A DNA stretch of 64,000 nucleotides from Corythucha ciliata (Eukaryota; Arthropoda; Insecta; Hemiptera; Tingidae): contig CM075942.1 in NCBI GenBank assembly GCA_038030265.1, forward strand, positions 70,746,926-70,810,925, written 5' to 3'. Under the pieces are notes generated by a model that was not told the origin of the DNA, did not search any database, and saw only the letters and a list, made by a program, of their open reading frames with translations. Each line of letters opens with the position of its first letter. The stretch's first letter is position 1. Below, in pieces: positions 1 to 10,809 of the stretch. The position numbers were made by a program, and so were the translations under genes.

Positions 1-660
1 GATTCTGGGCAACTCATCTTGAGGAAAAACTGGATCCACCGGCGGATTCACTGGCGAAAATAACAGATGCACCATTTCCTTTTTGCAGGCTTCTAGCAGG
101 ATCTGGAGGTTAGAATCGCGTCAATTCACGCGGTCATCAGAGACTAAATTTGCACAGAAACGGCCACTATCCGTCAAAAAATAAATATCTGCCGGAAAGC
201 TGTCGTTTGTAGCCTTCTATTTCGGATTTTATGTCGAAAAATTGAAACTTCTCTCTCACCCCCCCCCCTCATCACGGAAAGTGATACTTTTGGAGCTAAA
301 CGTTTCTCTCTCACCATAAGTCTGTATGGCACAGCGGGCTAAACACGATTTGAGCTAACCCAAACACATGAAATTGCGGAACCTTGGGAAAATGGGATTT
401 TAGTGCGAAAAATCAGCAAAATCGGTTTCCAAGTTAAGCCGACCCTCGAAATCGGTTTGTCAGCAACAAACATCCGCGAATTTTTGATTTTTGGTGAAAC
501 CGATGTGCGAAAATTTGTTGTTTTTTTTAGTGAGAAAAATCCGCAAAATTGGTTTTATGGAGCGAAATATAACAAATTTGTGTTTCTGTTAGCCAGATCA
601 GGGAAGATATTTTTGGAATTTTGGGGGTGGGCAGCTGCCCCACGAAATCTGCGTTTTTCT
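1..660. repeat. dispersed repeat, inverted copy at 32.1-32.8 kb
   Basis: This segment matches the reverse complement of about 32,140-32,770 along nearly its whole length, for example around 130-230 against 32,550-32,660. A chance reading frame (403-735) encodes similar peptides in both copies, but neither looks like a known protein, so I treat it as non-coding. It ends near a G/C-rich block with GGGCAGCTGCCC (about 625-720). The left limit is cut by the window edge. It is probably a non-autonomous transposable element; the class is unknown. Confidence 0.7.
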
Positions 661-720
661 AGGGGAGGGCAACTGACCACCCTCTGCCCCCCACTGGCTA
701 CGCCCATCCATTGGCAACTA
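620..720. repeat. GGGCAGCTGCC block, copy 1 of 4
   Basis: A short module built round the palindrome GGGCAGCTGCCC and ending near GGCTACGCCCAT. Related modules lie at 6,885-6,995, 32,148-32,175 and 49,685-49,770, in both orientations. It looks like the shared end of a repeat family. Confidence 0.6.
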
Positions 721-1061
721 TGGCTACATCGTTGACAGCGGCTAAAGCCCCCTCGCACTATAAAAGTTACTGATTTGTTTCCTTCAGTTTTAATTTCCGA
801 GATAGAACAAGTAAGTTCATAGTAGTGACCGTCCGCTTTAAAACCTAAAAATCCATATTTTTCATCTTAAAGCATTTCATTGCCCCCCCCCCTCTCTAAA
901 TGGTGGCCTCACCATCATCATCGATGCACTGTGGCACTGGCTGCTACATTGTGAACGAACGGCTGATAGAGGGGTGTCATCTTTACAGCTCCTCCTTTTA
1001 CAGTACTTTAGTGCGAGAAAAGTTAAATAAATCTTTTATTGGTACGGCGATCAACAAATTA

Positions 1062-1135
1062 TAGCAGACCCCATCTTCTCGGGGGGGGGGGGGGGGGTTT
1101 CAACCCCCAAAACCCACCCTGTAAATCCGCCACTG
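1062..1135 (-). repeat. repeat end with poly(G) tract
   Basis: Contains 18 consecutive G (1,081-1,098) and, read on the minus strand, starts with CAGTGGCGGATTTACAGGG. An inverted copy lies at 11,462-11,530. It looks like the terminus of a non-autonomous DNA element; the partner end was not found. Confidence 0.5.
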
Positions 1136-1243
1136 GGTATTTCTAATAAAACACACGCAAGAAGTGACAGAAGTCGACGGGAAGAAGGTTAGAGATCAAA
1201 AGACGTACTTTTTCAAGTAGAAAATGAGAGCAACTGTACTCAC

Positions 1244-1345
1244 TCGTAAAAATTCGATTTCGGGTAAGAATTTCATTATGTGTTCAACGTGTTCTCGAAA
1301 TTCTTGACGCTCTTTCTGAATATTCTGATCCATATTTTCGGTCAT
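1244..1345 (-). CDS. putative first coding exon of an unidentified host gene
   Basis: Read on the minus strand, an ATG at 1,345 with A at -3 (context ATCACCATG) opens 34 codons, acidic and lysine-rich (starts MTENMDQNIQ, ends PEIEFLR). It stops exactly at a canonical splice donor, CGA|GTGAGTAC, with the intron starting at 1,243. The length is 102 nt, so the intron is phase 0. The following exon would lie left of the window. The gene is not recognised. The good start context, the donor and the position outside any repeat copy favour a real exon, but a 34-codon open stretch is short. It could instead be a 5' part of an unknown transposon gene. Confidence 0.45.
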
Positions 1346-1608
1346 GGTGATTTAAACTTTTCTTGTTGCTTGTTAACAAAAAAGAACAAGGGGAAACGCT
1401 AAGTTATAACAAGCCAAGGCTTCACCGCTAGCGAAACTTAAAAAATAGGTTTGTTAATTCATAAAGTCTCGAGAATCTGAACTATAAATAAAACTATGTT
1501 TTGGTTTACTTTACAACTTGCGGATTTTGATTGAGTGCGGTGTTTTCCCAACAACAAACAATTGCAGCACATTGAACTACATTTTTGTGAGAACAACTGA
1601 GAATCGAG
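1346..1608. promoter_or_regulatory. candidate bidirectional promoter / paired 5' UTRs
   Basis: A 263-bp non-repetitive gap between two divergent candidate first exons. No strong TATA box is placed symmetrically. The assignment rests only on the head-to-head exons on each side. Confidence 0.3.
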
Positions 1609-1683
1609 ATGAGAACAGAGGCAGTCTCTAGCGTCCTATACACGAAACTCCCGCCGTCTGCATTCTTTCAGCCTTCAACAGAG
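1609..1683 (+). CDS. putative first coding exon, divergent gene
   Basis: An ATG at 1,609 (context ATCGAGATG) opens 25 codons (starts MRTEAVSSVL, ends FFQPSTE) up to a donor-like GAG|GTAGGA at 1,684. The 75-nt length gives a phase 0 intron. It lies 263 bp from the minus-strand exon at 1,244-1,345, a typical divergent pair spacing. No downstream exon could be placed with confidence; the DNA to the right is filled with repeats. The product is unknown and the exon is short, so chance is possible. Confidence 0.35.
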
Positions 1684-1754
1684 GTAGGAAACGTTGCGAA
1701 TTACACTCGTTTTATGCATCCTCCAGTTAGCATTTTAAGTACATAATAGACTAA

Positions 1755-1895
1755 TACAGTGGCGTAGGTAGGAATTTGTCCTAGGGGGGGGGGGAGTCAG
1801 ATTTAAATATCGTTAGGGTGAGGGGAGGGGGTAATGTCACATTTTAGCCATAATTCCAACCCAGCCTGCACACTCTCGAATCTATCGAACATCTT
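1755..1895 (+). repeat. CAGTGGCGTAG-type repeat end, copy of 39.7-39.8 kb
   Basis: Begins CAGTGGCGTAGGTAGGAATT, continues into a G run, then a tract containing CAACCCAGCCTGCACACTCT. The same order of sequence occurs, in the same orientation, at 39,699-39,830. It looks like one terminus of a larger element that carries the adjacent minisatellite-like DNA. Confidence 0.6.
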
Positions 1896-1967
1896 TCTGG
1901 CCACATCATAGCCTTGCCCGAGAACAAAATTATTAAATTACTATTAATCCCTGATTCATCCAGAAAC

Positions 1968-2085
1968 AGTGGCGAAACAACACCTGTAGGGGCCCTGGCC
2001 GGAAATCTCTAGGAGGCCCTTTAGCCTCTAATTAAACTAGGAATATACTTTTTAGTGGCGTTGTAGTACATATTTTTCGAAATTG
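1968..2085 (+). repeat. GGGGCCC terminal module flanking the array
   Basis: Starts CAGTGGCGAAACAACACC, has a GC-rich stretch, then GGAGGCCCTTTAG and an AT-rich tail leading straight into the 30-bp array. The inverted counterpart is 39,425-39,560, next to the opposite-strand array. A related piece is inside the array at 4,366-4,520. Confidence 0.6.
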
Positions 2086-4365
2086 CTTCCGAAAACCGTT
2101 TACGTGCGTTTTCTCAATTTTAACTGCGAAAGAGCGTTTTCTCTCAATTCCACTAGCACATTTTAGCTGCGAATTGTCTCTTTTTCTCAATTTTATCCGC
2201 GAATTAGCACATTTTCTTATTTTTAGCTGCGAATCAGCGCTTTTTATAATCTCTTAGCCGCGAAAGTTGCCTCGAGAATCCGCAAATTAGATAGCGTTTG
2301 AGTGCTCTTTTCCATTTTTATCCGTGCATTAGCAATTTTTCTAAATGTAACTCTTGAATTGGTGCTTTTCACAATTTTAAACACCATTTCGTATTTTTCT
2401 CTATCTATTATCAGCGAATCAGCACTTTTTTACCGTTTTAGCCGCTTGAATTAGCGCTTTTTCTCAACTTCATTCCCGAATTTGCCTCAGGAATCCGTGA
2501 GTTGGCGTTTTCTCAATTTCAGCTCTATGAATTAACGTTGAAGTAGCGTTTGAGTGCTATTTCCAAATTTTATCCGCAAATTAGCGTTTTTCTCCATTTT
2601 AAGCGCCAATTCGTGTTTTTCTAAATTTTACCCACGAATTAGCGTTTTTCCATATTTTTAGCCACTTGATCTAGCACTTTTTCTCAATTTTATTCCTGAA
2701 GTTATCCAAAGAATCTGCAGGTTGGCGTTTTCTAAATTTTAGCCGTGCTTTCGCGTTTTTTCTCCATGTTAAACGCCATATTCGTGTTTTTCTCAATTTT
2801 ACCCACGCGAATTCAGGTTTTTCTTTATTTTACCCACGATTTTTATAGCGCTTTTTCTCAATTTTATTCCCAAGAATCTGTGAGTTGGCGTTCTCTCCAG
2901 TTTCAGCGGTGAATTAGCCTTTTTTTACCCTCAATTTTAGCAGTAAATGAGCACATTTTTTAATTTTAGTTGCGAATTATAGCGCCTTTTCTCGATTTCA
3001 TCCGTAAAATCGCAATTTTCTTTACCTTAGCTGTGAATTAGAGTTTTCCTTCAGTTTTAGACGCGAATTCAATCAAGCGAATCAAGCGCTTTTTCTCAAT
3101 TTCAGTCCCATCCGCGAGAATCCATGAGTTAGCGTTTTCCCAATTTTTAGGTGTGAATTCGCGCTTTTTCTCAATTTTCAAAGCTGCCAAATTGTAACAC
3201 TTTTATCACGAATTTTAGCCGTGAATATCGTGTTTCTCTATTTTTTAGACTCGAAACAGCGTTTTTCCCTTTTCTATCCGTGAATTAGCGTTTTTCTCAG
3301 TTTTAGCTTGTAGCCGCGTGAATCATCGCTTTTTTCTCAATTTCAGCCCCGAAATTGCACCCAAGAATCGGCGGGTTGGCGTTTTCTCTTTTTCAGCTGT
3401 GAATTTGCGTTTTTTTTTGCCAATTAAAGCAGATAATTAGCACATTTTCTTAATTTTAGCTGTGATTTTTCGCGCTTTTTCTTGACTCATCCGTGAAATA
3501 GTAATTTTTCATACTTAACTAGTGTGAATTAGCTTTTTCCTTCACTTTTAGACGCGAATTCGCGTTTTTGTCTATTTCACTGGTGAATTAGCGCTTTTTC
3601 TCAATTTCAGTCCCAATGTAGCCCTGAAAATCCATGAGTTGGCGTTTCTCCCTTTCAGCTATGAATTCGCGCTTTTTCTCTATTTTTTAATGCTGCTAAA
3701 TTGAAGCGTATTTCTTCATTTTTAAGACGTTAATTCTAGTGTTTTTCTTTTTTGTTATTGTATTAGCGCTTTTCTCAGTTCTAGCCGCGTAAATTAGCAC
3801 TTCTTTCCAATTTCAGTCCAGATTTTGCCCCAAGAATTCGTGATTTTGCGTTTTCCCAATGTCAGCTGTGACTAGGACTTTTTCTTAAGCTTCAAAGCCG
3901 CATATTGTTGCGCTTTATCACAATTCTAGCCGCGAATTAGCGTTTTTCTCCATTTTTGGGCCGAAACAACTCGTTTTGCTCAATTATGCGTTTATCCCTT
4001 TCAATTTTAGCTGCAAATTATCACTTTTTTTGTGTATTCTTTCCGCAAAGTGGCGTTTATCAACTAATTTTTCTCTCTAATTCAACGAATTAGCGTTTGT
4101 CTCATTGCATTGTGAAGTTACTAGTCGAAGGAACTGTCGGCAAAAGCAATAAAATCGAAAAAAATGTTCAACTCAACAAAACCATTTATATCTAAAGTTA
4201 ATTTTAACATTCAATAAAAATATTGAAGTTTTCCGCAAAGTTACCCCATGAATCCGTCAATTACGCGTTTTCTCAATTTCAGCTGTGAATTAGCGCATTT
4301 TCTCAATATTAACAGCCGCAATTGTTCTCAATTTCAGCCGCGAATCGCGATTTTTTCATCATTAA

Positions 4366-4520
4366 CCTTTTCAGGGGCCCCATCCGAACGGGGGCCCGGC
4401 GCGGTCCGCTCCCCTCGCCCGCGGGGGGCCCGAGCCCCAGTGCTGCGGTACGCTGGAGCACTGGCTGACTCACACCTATCGGGGCCTCCTTCGCGGAAAT
4501 CTCCAAGAGGCCCCTAAGTC
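4366..4520 (+). repeat. GC-rich island inside the array
   Basis: A 155-bp stretch of very high GC in AT-rich surroundings, starting CAGGGGCCCC and ending in GAGGCCCCTAAGTCTCTG. The end is related to 1,990-2,040 and 39,480-39,560. It is probably a terminal module of one repeat copy placed inside another. Confidence 0.5.
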
Positions 4521-5210
4521 TCTGTTTAAGACATATAATTTTAACTTAGCCATTTCCTTATTTTAGCCACGAATTACCGCTATTTCACCTTTTCTTTCAG
4601 CCAATTAGCGCTTTAAGACCAGTTTAAGCCGAGAATTTATCAATTTTAGCCATGAATGAGTGCTTTTTCTTAACTTTACCCGCAAATCAGCGCTTATTTT
4701 CTCAATTTTGGCCGCGTTTATCGTTCTTCTCAATTTCAGCCGCGAATTAGCAGTTTTGACACCCTCAACTTTAGCAGCAAAGTAGCGTTTTTATCCCGTG
4801 AGCGAGTTTTGGAGCTTTCCTAAATTTTAGCAGCAAATTAGCGATTTTATCACTTTTCTTAGCAGGGGATTAGCACTTTTCTCAGTTTTAGCTGAAAATT
4901 AGAGTTTTTCCTAAGTGGTTTTCTCAATATTAGCCGCGAAGTAGAGGGCTTTTAACTAATTAGGAGTTTTTTGGTTCACCATATGCTATGCATGAGCGAT
5001 TTTTCACAGTTTTACCCGCGCATTAGCAGTTTTTTCAACCATGGCCATGAATTTGCGCTTTTTCTCAATTTCTGCCTCAAAAATTTGCATTCAGAAGCCG
5101 GATTCAGTTTTGACGCAAACTAGAATGTTTCTCAATTTTAGCCGCGAATTTGCACTTTTTATCAATTCAGGCTTTTAAAATCTCTTAATTTTGGCCAGAC
5201 TAAAGCCCTG

Positions 5211-5252
5211 TTCACACGATGCAATGTTTGAAGTCATATTGCATCGTGTGAA
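5211..5252. repeat. short perfect hairpin (15-bp stem)
   Basis: TTCACACGATGCAAT (5,211-5,225) pairs perfectly with 5,238-5,252, leaving a 12-nt loop. The flanking CCCTG and TAGGGG extend it imperfectly. It interrupts the array and looks like a very small inverted-repeat element. Confidence 0.6.
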
Positions 5253-5959
5253 TAGGGGTTAATTATTTATTTTCTAAATATTACCCGCAAATTAGCGGGG
5301 TTTTCACATTTTAGCACAGCATTAACAATTTACTTTTGGGTATAGCTTATTTGCTTCTTCTCAGTTCTAGCCCGTGAATCAGGGTTGTTTTTACTTATAA
5401 CCGTGCATGAATGTGCGGTTTTTCTGAATTTTAGCCACAAAGTTGCCTTCAGATTAGCGCGAGTATTTAAATTAAAAATTTACACGACACTTTATACGAC
5501 AATTAGTGATGTTCCTGAATTTTAGAAGTGAATTCGCGCTTTTTCTGAATTTTAGCTGCTGCAGCGTTTCCAACCCGTGTATTACCGACTTCTCTCAATA
5601 TTTTCCAAGAATTGGCGTTTGCAAATTAGCCATTTTTTCCATTTTTAGCAGAGAATTAGCACTCTACCCCAGTTTGAACTGAAAATTACGTTTTTCTCAA
5701 ATTTAGCTGCGCTATTTAGTGATTTTTTTCAATTTAGCCGCGAATTAGTGATTTTCTTCATTTGCATCCGCGAATTAACGTTTTTCCTCACCTATATCTG
5801 CCAATTGCAAATTAGCGATTTTTCCCAATTTCAGCTGTGAATTTGCCATTTTTGTCCAATTTTAACCTGAATGCGTATTTTTTTTGTCAATAATATACCG
5901 TGTTTTCTCAATATTAACCGCGGGGTTGGCCCAAAAACAACACTTTTCATCATTCATGT

Positions 5960-6170
5960 CTAAATCGAAATAAATTGCTAATTCGTGGCTAAAATAAAAA
6001 AAAAATCACATTGTCGACTAAAATGTGTGAAAAGCGCTTATTGAGAAAAAAACGCTCATTGACAGATAAAGTTGAGAAAACTCCATCGACTGATAAAATT
6101 GAGAAAGCTACTGCAGCCAATAAAATTTAGAAAAAAACGCTAATTCTTGGCTAAAAGCGGAAAAATGTCA
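5960..6170 (-). repeat. unit 1 block, opposite orientation
   Basis: The same 30-bp unit in reverse complement (TTGAGAAAA...GCTAATTC forms), meeting the plus-strand block head-on at about 5,960. An inversion or a second inserted copy would explain this. Confidence 0.7.
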
Positions 6171-6199
6171 CATTGAACTCTGTAAAGTCTTGGAGCCAG

Positions 6200-6885
6200 T
6201 CTACGCCCTTGACGTGTTTGATTAGCCTCGAAATTCCTGCGGCTGACGTTTCCTCTTTTTCTCGTGCCAATGACGGCTAAAATGCCCAGTTTTGGGTCTC
6301 AAAAACTCGAACCTTGTAGTTTCATGCTCGAATAGGTATTTCAGAACAAAAAAATGACAAAAGCGCGGACAACATCCCGCGGCTAACACAGTCCATAGTG
6401 TAGATTAAAACACGCCAATTCACTGTGGTGAGGTGGGAAATCTCAGAAAATGTGCAAAACCGACCATTCGCGATCCAAAAAAGAGACAAATTCGTACCTC
6501 AAAAAATGGCCATAATATTTAACCATTCGTACTATTTTATGCCCTAATAATGGCAAAAATGACTCTATGCTCCTTTGAAAGGGTTGACCTTACGATTCGC
6601 GCCATGAAAATGCTCAATAACTGACGATCTGGGCGCTAAAAATGGCAAAGCTGTCCACTATCGCGATTCAAGAAGAGCAAAACTGACCATTCACGCCTCG
6701 AACTGACGATTCAGACCCCAAAAACAGCCAAACTGGCTATTTTTGCCTCAAGGACAGCAAACTATAGTAGTTCACGCTCCAAAAAGAACAAAACGGGACG
6801 ATTCGAGCCTTCAAAACGGCTAAAATTACAAAATCCTCCCTAACAATTGAAAACTAGCTCTTGACACCCTTAGAAATGGCTTGGC
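6200..6885 (-). repeat. 31-bp minisatellite-like block (unit 2), reversed
   Basis: Degenerate units of about 31 bp. In this orientation they contain AACTGACCATTCGCG-like cores followed by AAAAATGGC. The forward form (GGGCGCGAATCGTCAGTTT) makes up 12,400-13,310, 21,120-21,640 and 48,620-49,440. No gene is seen. Confidence 0.7.
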
Positions 6886-6995
6886 CATGGGCGTATAGCC
6901 AGAGGGGGGCAGGGGTCAGGTAGCTGCCCTCTCCTAGACTCGAAAGAGCAGATTTAGTGGGGCAGCTGCCCACCCCTATAGAAACGTTCTCAAAG
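6885..6995. repeat. GGGCAGCTGCCC block, copy 2
   Basis: Begins GGGCGTATAGCCAGAGGGGG and ends near GGGGCAGCTGCCCACCCC. It is the same module as at 620-720 (inverted) and 49,685-49,770 (inverted). Confidence 0.6.
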
Positions 6996-7314
6996 TACAA
7001 ATCCTTCAGGATACCAACATTTTGTTTCGTCGGCGCTCACATAATCAATTTCGATGATGTTTGTCGCTCACAAAAACGAATTTCGCTAGGGTGACGTAAT
7101 TCAAAGACCAATTTCGCGGTTATCGCGACCTAACTTACCAGTTTCGCAGATCTGACACAACTAAAAAAAGCAAATTTTTCAGATTTGTCTTCCCTGAATA
7201 AAAAACACTGGTAAAATTGCCAGTTTTTGGCCCATCCCCATTTCTGTGATAAAATCCCCACTTTGGCGCTTAAGGGCCGGGTCAAAAATGTCCGTTTAAG
7301 CGTTGTGAAGGGTT

Positions 7315-7500
7315 TAATTTTTGGGAGTACGACTACCGAAGGCGTCATCGTGGCGCAATTGGCAGCGTGCTGGACTAGTAATTCAGAGGATGTGGGTTCA
7401 AATCCTGTCGGGGAGACCATTTTTTCTCGAAACTCGAATCGTGTTGGGCTATGCCCTTCCATCGTCATCCGGAAAGATATCACTTTCATTTAACTTATTT
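7315..7500 (+). mobile_element. tRNA-derived SINE, copy 1
   Basis: The tRNA-like head (7,344-7,416) folds as a cloverleaf. Box A is TGGCGCAATTGGC, box B GGTTCAAATCC, the D stem is GCGC/GCGT, the anticodon stem CTGGA/TTCAG, and the anticodon AGT is Thr-like. The head ends in A plus CCA (7,417-7,419), as expected from a mature tRNA copy. The tail, CTCGAAACTCGAATCGTGTT and on to TCATCCGGA, is shared with the copies near 9.1 and 14.5 kb. The 5' flank (GGGAGTACGACTACCGAAGG) is also conserved, so the repeat unit starts upstream of the tRNA part. Confidence 0.8.
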
Positions 7501-7599
7501 AATTTTAACGTTTTTATATGCAAATTTGGATTGGGGTATAATCTTAAGGATAAACAGAACTTTGGACTCATGCGGTCAACCCCGGGCCTTAATCGCGAT

Positions 7600-8155
7600 T
7601 AAAAATAGCCATTTTGAACTAAAATCGCCAGATTCGAGATAAACCCACTTTTTTCTTCAAGGTGAAATCGCCAGGTTTGCAGTGAAAACGTCATTTTTAG
7701 GGTAAAAACTTCGATTTTTTCGCTAAGTTTGGCGAAAATTCGGCAAATTCACTAGATTTGGCGTGAAATAATCTGTTTACGGAAAAAGCACCACTCTCGC
7801 TGTGATATTGTCAGTTTTTACATAAAATAACCAGTTTTGAGGTAAAATAATTCGGGGGAGGGGGGGGGACTGCTAGTTTTAGGGTAAAATCGTACGTTTA
7901 GGAAAGTTTTTGGAATGAAATCGTAAGTTTTCAGATTAAAACAGTCAGTTTTTGGGGTAACATTGCCGGTTTTTGTAGAGAAATATTCAGAAGAACACTT
8001 CAGGTTTGGAGTATCGTCAGTTTAAGGTAAAATATAACCTGTTTCGGAATAAAACATTAATTTCTGAGGTTAAACCGTGAAATTTGGGTTGAGAATAAAA
8101 TCGCCAGTTTTGTAGTGACTTATTTAGATATGGGGCAACAAGTCTGCTTTGGCGT
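7600..8155 (+). repeat. about 20-bp minisatellite-like block (unit 3)
   Basis: Degenerate repeats around AAAATCGCCAGTTTTGAGGT with a G run at 7,856-7,868. The reverse-complement form fills 47,750-48,610. No coding potential is seen. Confidence 0.75.
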
Positions 8156-8159
8156 CAAA

Positions 8160-8445
8160 TCGTATGCACTAACCACAAAAAGCTCTGACCACAAAATGCT
8201 CTAACGTGCCCCAAAGTACTCTAACCACAAAATGGTCCCACAAAATGCTTCAACGAACCACAAAATTCTCTAATATCCACTACAACCTCTAACCACAAAA
8301 AGCACTTGCTACAAGAAACACTCAACCACAAAAACACTTGACCACAAAATTCTCTAACCTGCTCTAATCATTTCTAAATCTCTAACCAATTCTCTAAAAC
8401 GCTCCAACCTCAAAATGGTCTAACCACAAAATGCTCTTAATAAAA
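8160..8445 (+). repeat. about 15-bp simple block (CTCTAACCACAAAATG)
   Basis: Around fifteen degenerate copies of CTCTAACCACAAAATG, directly following the unit 3 block. Confidence 0.75.
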
Positions 8446-9054
8446 TTATTAGGTCTGTTCAAGCAAGGGACAAGTTGTGTCCCGGGATGGCCGTGCCAAA
8501 CCGGGACTGTCCGGCAGAGGGTGGGACGGATGGCAACCCTAGGGTGCCTGGTGTTTTAATTGACATTTGACTTACCATTCTGATTGAGGCAGAGCTTATG
8601 CATCCCCCCCCCCCCAAGCTATTCCTTTTCTTCAATTCTACGATATATTTGATCCTGAAAATTACTAATTGACTTAGGCGCTGATGGAAACACCGTTAGT
8701 ACTGGAATTTTCCCGTTCTGCTGATTGGGTAACCTACCGTTGAGAAACTTTATTACCAGGTGAGCTCGTGGCCATTTTGGGGTAGATAAAGCTATCATGA
8801 ATTTCTTGTTTACAAATAACTTCCTGGATAACCCAATTGACGCGCTTGCTTAGCGAGTAGCGACTGCCTTTCGACCAGAGTCCAGTTGAGATGTAAATGC
8901 TTGAGAATGTTTTGGGCTCGCCTCAAAAGCCTCGTGGGCTACTCCATAGTATTTTCACTTCCATGCACGAGTGCGAGCAAAGAAACAAACCTATTGTAAT
9001 TGTGACAAAAGTGCGATACCTACAACAAATTAAATTAATAAATTAATTAAACTG
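8446..9054. other. non-repetitive spacer, no supported gene
   Basis: Mixed sequence with an 11-nt C run near 8,607. Isolated splice-like signals (an AG before 8,684, CCAG|GTGAGC near 8,760) enclose no convincing coding exon. Confidence 0.4.
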
Positions 9055-9057
9055 ATG

Positions 9058-9240
9058 TTATCCGGACGACGATGGAAGGGCATAGCCAAACACGATTCGA
9101 GTTTCGAGAAAAAATGGCTCCACGGCGGGATTTAAACCCGCAACATCTGGATTACCAGTCCAGCATGCTGCCAATTGCGCCACGGAGACGCCTTTGGGAG
9201 TCGTATTCCGAGGGATAAGCAAAGCCGAACCCCACCCCAG
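9058..9240 (-). mobile_element. tRNA-derived SINE, copy 2
   Basis: Minus-strand copy. The tRNA-like head runs from 9,189 down to 9,118, followed by CCA (9,117-9,115). Anticodon stem CTGGA/TCCAG, anticodon GGT (Thr-like), box B GGTTTAAATCC with one change. The same 3' tail and a TTAA-rich end (left of 9,058) are present. Confidence 0.8.
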
Positions 9241-9339
9241 GACCATTGCTGTTTGACACTCTAGGCGTTTCTCCTAATCGGTAAACCATGCTGAATTTTA
9301 TCTTATCTAGATGTTGTTAGATGGATCTGATGAACAATT

Positions 9340-10634
9340 CTGTAGCAGCATATTACCGATTTTTTAGATTTTTTTACCAGGGGATTAGCACTTTTTTCAG
9401 TTTCAGCTGGAAATTAACGTTTTCTTAAGTGTTTTCCTCAATATTAGCCGCAAAACAGGGGGACTTTTCACGAATTAGGATTTTTTTCGTTCACCACACG
9501 CAATGCATGAGCGATTTTTCTCAGTTCACTCGCGAATTAGCGGTTTCTTCATCTATTACCATAAATTGGCGCTTTTTTTTTCAATTTCAGCCGGAAAAGT
9601 TGCCTTCAGAATCCGCAAATTGGCGTATAACCAGTTTTTGGCGCAAATTAGATTTTTCTCAATCTCAACCGCGAATTAGCGCTTTTTATAAATTGTAGCG
9701 GCGACGCGTCGTAGCGTTTCAAACCTGTGAAATAGCGAATTTTCTCAATTTCAGTCACAAGTTGGCGTTTGGCGCAATTTTAGCTGTAAATTGGCGACTT
9801 TCTCCATTTTTAGCTGAGAATTAGCAATTTTCTCGATTTTTAGGGTTTAAAATTAACCTTTCTCTTAATTTTGACCAGGCTGATTATTCTATTTCCTAAA
9901 TATTACCCGCAAATTAGCGGGTTTTCTCATTTTACCACCACATTAGCAATTTCATATAACTTTTATAGGCATAGATTATTGCTTCACGGCAGTTCTAGTC
10001 GTGAATTAGCGTATTTCTAAACATTATACTATAGCCATGCATGAATTAGCCATTTTTCTGAATTTAAGTCTCAGAAATGCCTTTAGAAGGTGCGAAGTTA
10101 AATTATAAATGTAATTTTTTTTGTTCAAACGTTTTTCAAACCAAAAAATTTACATCTATCTATCCATTTCTGTCAAAAAATCATTAGTGATGTTTCTCAA
10201 TTTTGGCTGTGCTAATTGGTGATTTTTTCAATTTTTGCCACGAATTAGTGATTTTCTTCATTTTGTATCCGCGAATTAACGTTTTTCCACAACTTTATGT
10301 CGGCAAATTGCAAATTAGCGATTTTTCCCAATTTCAGCTGTGAAATAGCGTTTTGTGCTAATTTTGCGGTTATTCAGCATTCCATTCCCTTTTTCATACG
10401 CGAATGGGCGATTTTACGTCATTTCAGTTGTGAATTTGCCAATTTTGTCCAATTTAACCTGAAAGCGTCTTTTATTCTTTCAATATTATAGCGTGTTTTC
10501 TCAACTTTAACCGCGGGGTTTGCCAAAATACAACAATTTTGCGTTTATTTCCACAATTTATTCGTAGATTGGCCTCAATGTACCGCGAATCAGCGATTTT
10601 TTTCTCAATTTTAGTCTGGAAGTTGCATCGCGAG
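9340..10634 (+). repeat. unit 1 block, split by the hAT-like insertion
   Basis: 30-bp units in plus orientation. Internal order matches 4,926-5,960 and 39,850-40,640, including the same CAATATTAGCCGCAAAACAG start and the GTTGCCTTCAG variant unit. It is interrupted at 10,635 by a transposon and resumes at 14,130 with ACCATGAATCAGCGG. Confidence 0.8.
10627..10634. other. 8-bp target-site duplication, left
   Basis: ATCGCGAG immediately before TAGTGATGCA; the identical 8 bp follow the right end at 14,122-14,129. Confidence 0.9.
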
Positions 10635-10639
10635 TAGTG

Positions 10640-10805
10640 ATGCACGAGACCGAGACCGAGACCGAGACTTACGTGTCTCGGTCTCGGTCTCGGTCATTAG
10701 CAAGATGATCTCGGTCTTGGTCTCGGTCTCGTACTTAAAAAGTCGGTCTCGGTCTCGTCTCGGTCTCGTCTCCTAAGTCTCGGTCTCGTCTCGAAAGTCT
10801 CGGTC
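10640..10805. repeat. (GAGACC)n / (GGTCTC)n hexamer repeat
   Basis: GAGACCGAGACC repeats in one direction, then its complement, giving a large hairpin-forming subterminal region of the hAT-like element. Similar runs occur near the other end. Confidence 0.85.
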
Positions 10806-10809
10806 CAAT

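Larger units (their letters stand above)
2085..5960 (+). repeat. 30-bp degenerate minisatellite-like block (unit 1)
   Basis: About 3.9 kb made of diverged units with period near 30 bp. Each has a core close to GCCGCGAATTAGCG between T-rich flanks of the form TTTTTCTCAATTTTA. Units differ a lot by substitution and small indels, so this is old. The block from about 4,926 onward runs in the same unit order as 9,430-10,634 and 39,850-40,640, and the first part matches 37,850-39,480 inverted. It contains no gene; the 30-nt period (a multiple of 3) makes short false reading frames. Confidence 0.85.

Noticed and set aside
403..735. 110-codon ORF as a gene because a similar peptide is encoded at 32,197-32,424
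   Set aside because: The similarity is explained by the inverted DNA repeat, and it is low-complexity and not conserved beyond it.
2085..5960. CRISPR-like array
   Set aside because: Period near 30 bp but no repeat/spacer alternation: the whole unit is degenerate repeat, in a eukaryotic context.
7344..7419. Functional tRNA-Thr gene
   Set aside because: Three copies share flanks and tails, the first acceptor pair is G-G, the copies carry genomic CCA and one has a broken anticodon stem. This fits a SINE better than a tRNA gene.
8684..8760. Coding exon between an AG acceptor and CCAG|GTGAGC
   Set aside because: The frame in phase with 1,609-1,683 stops after 22 codons and there is no supporting motif.
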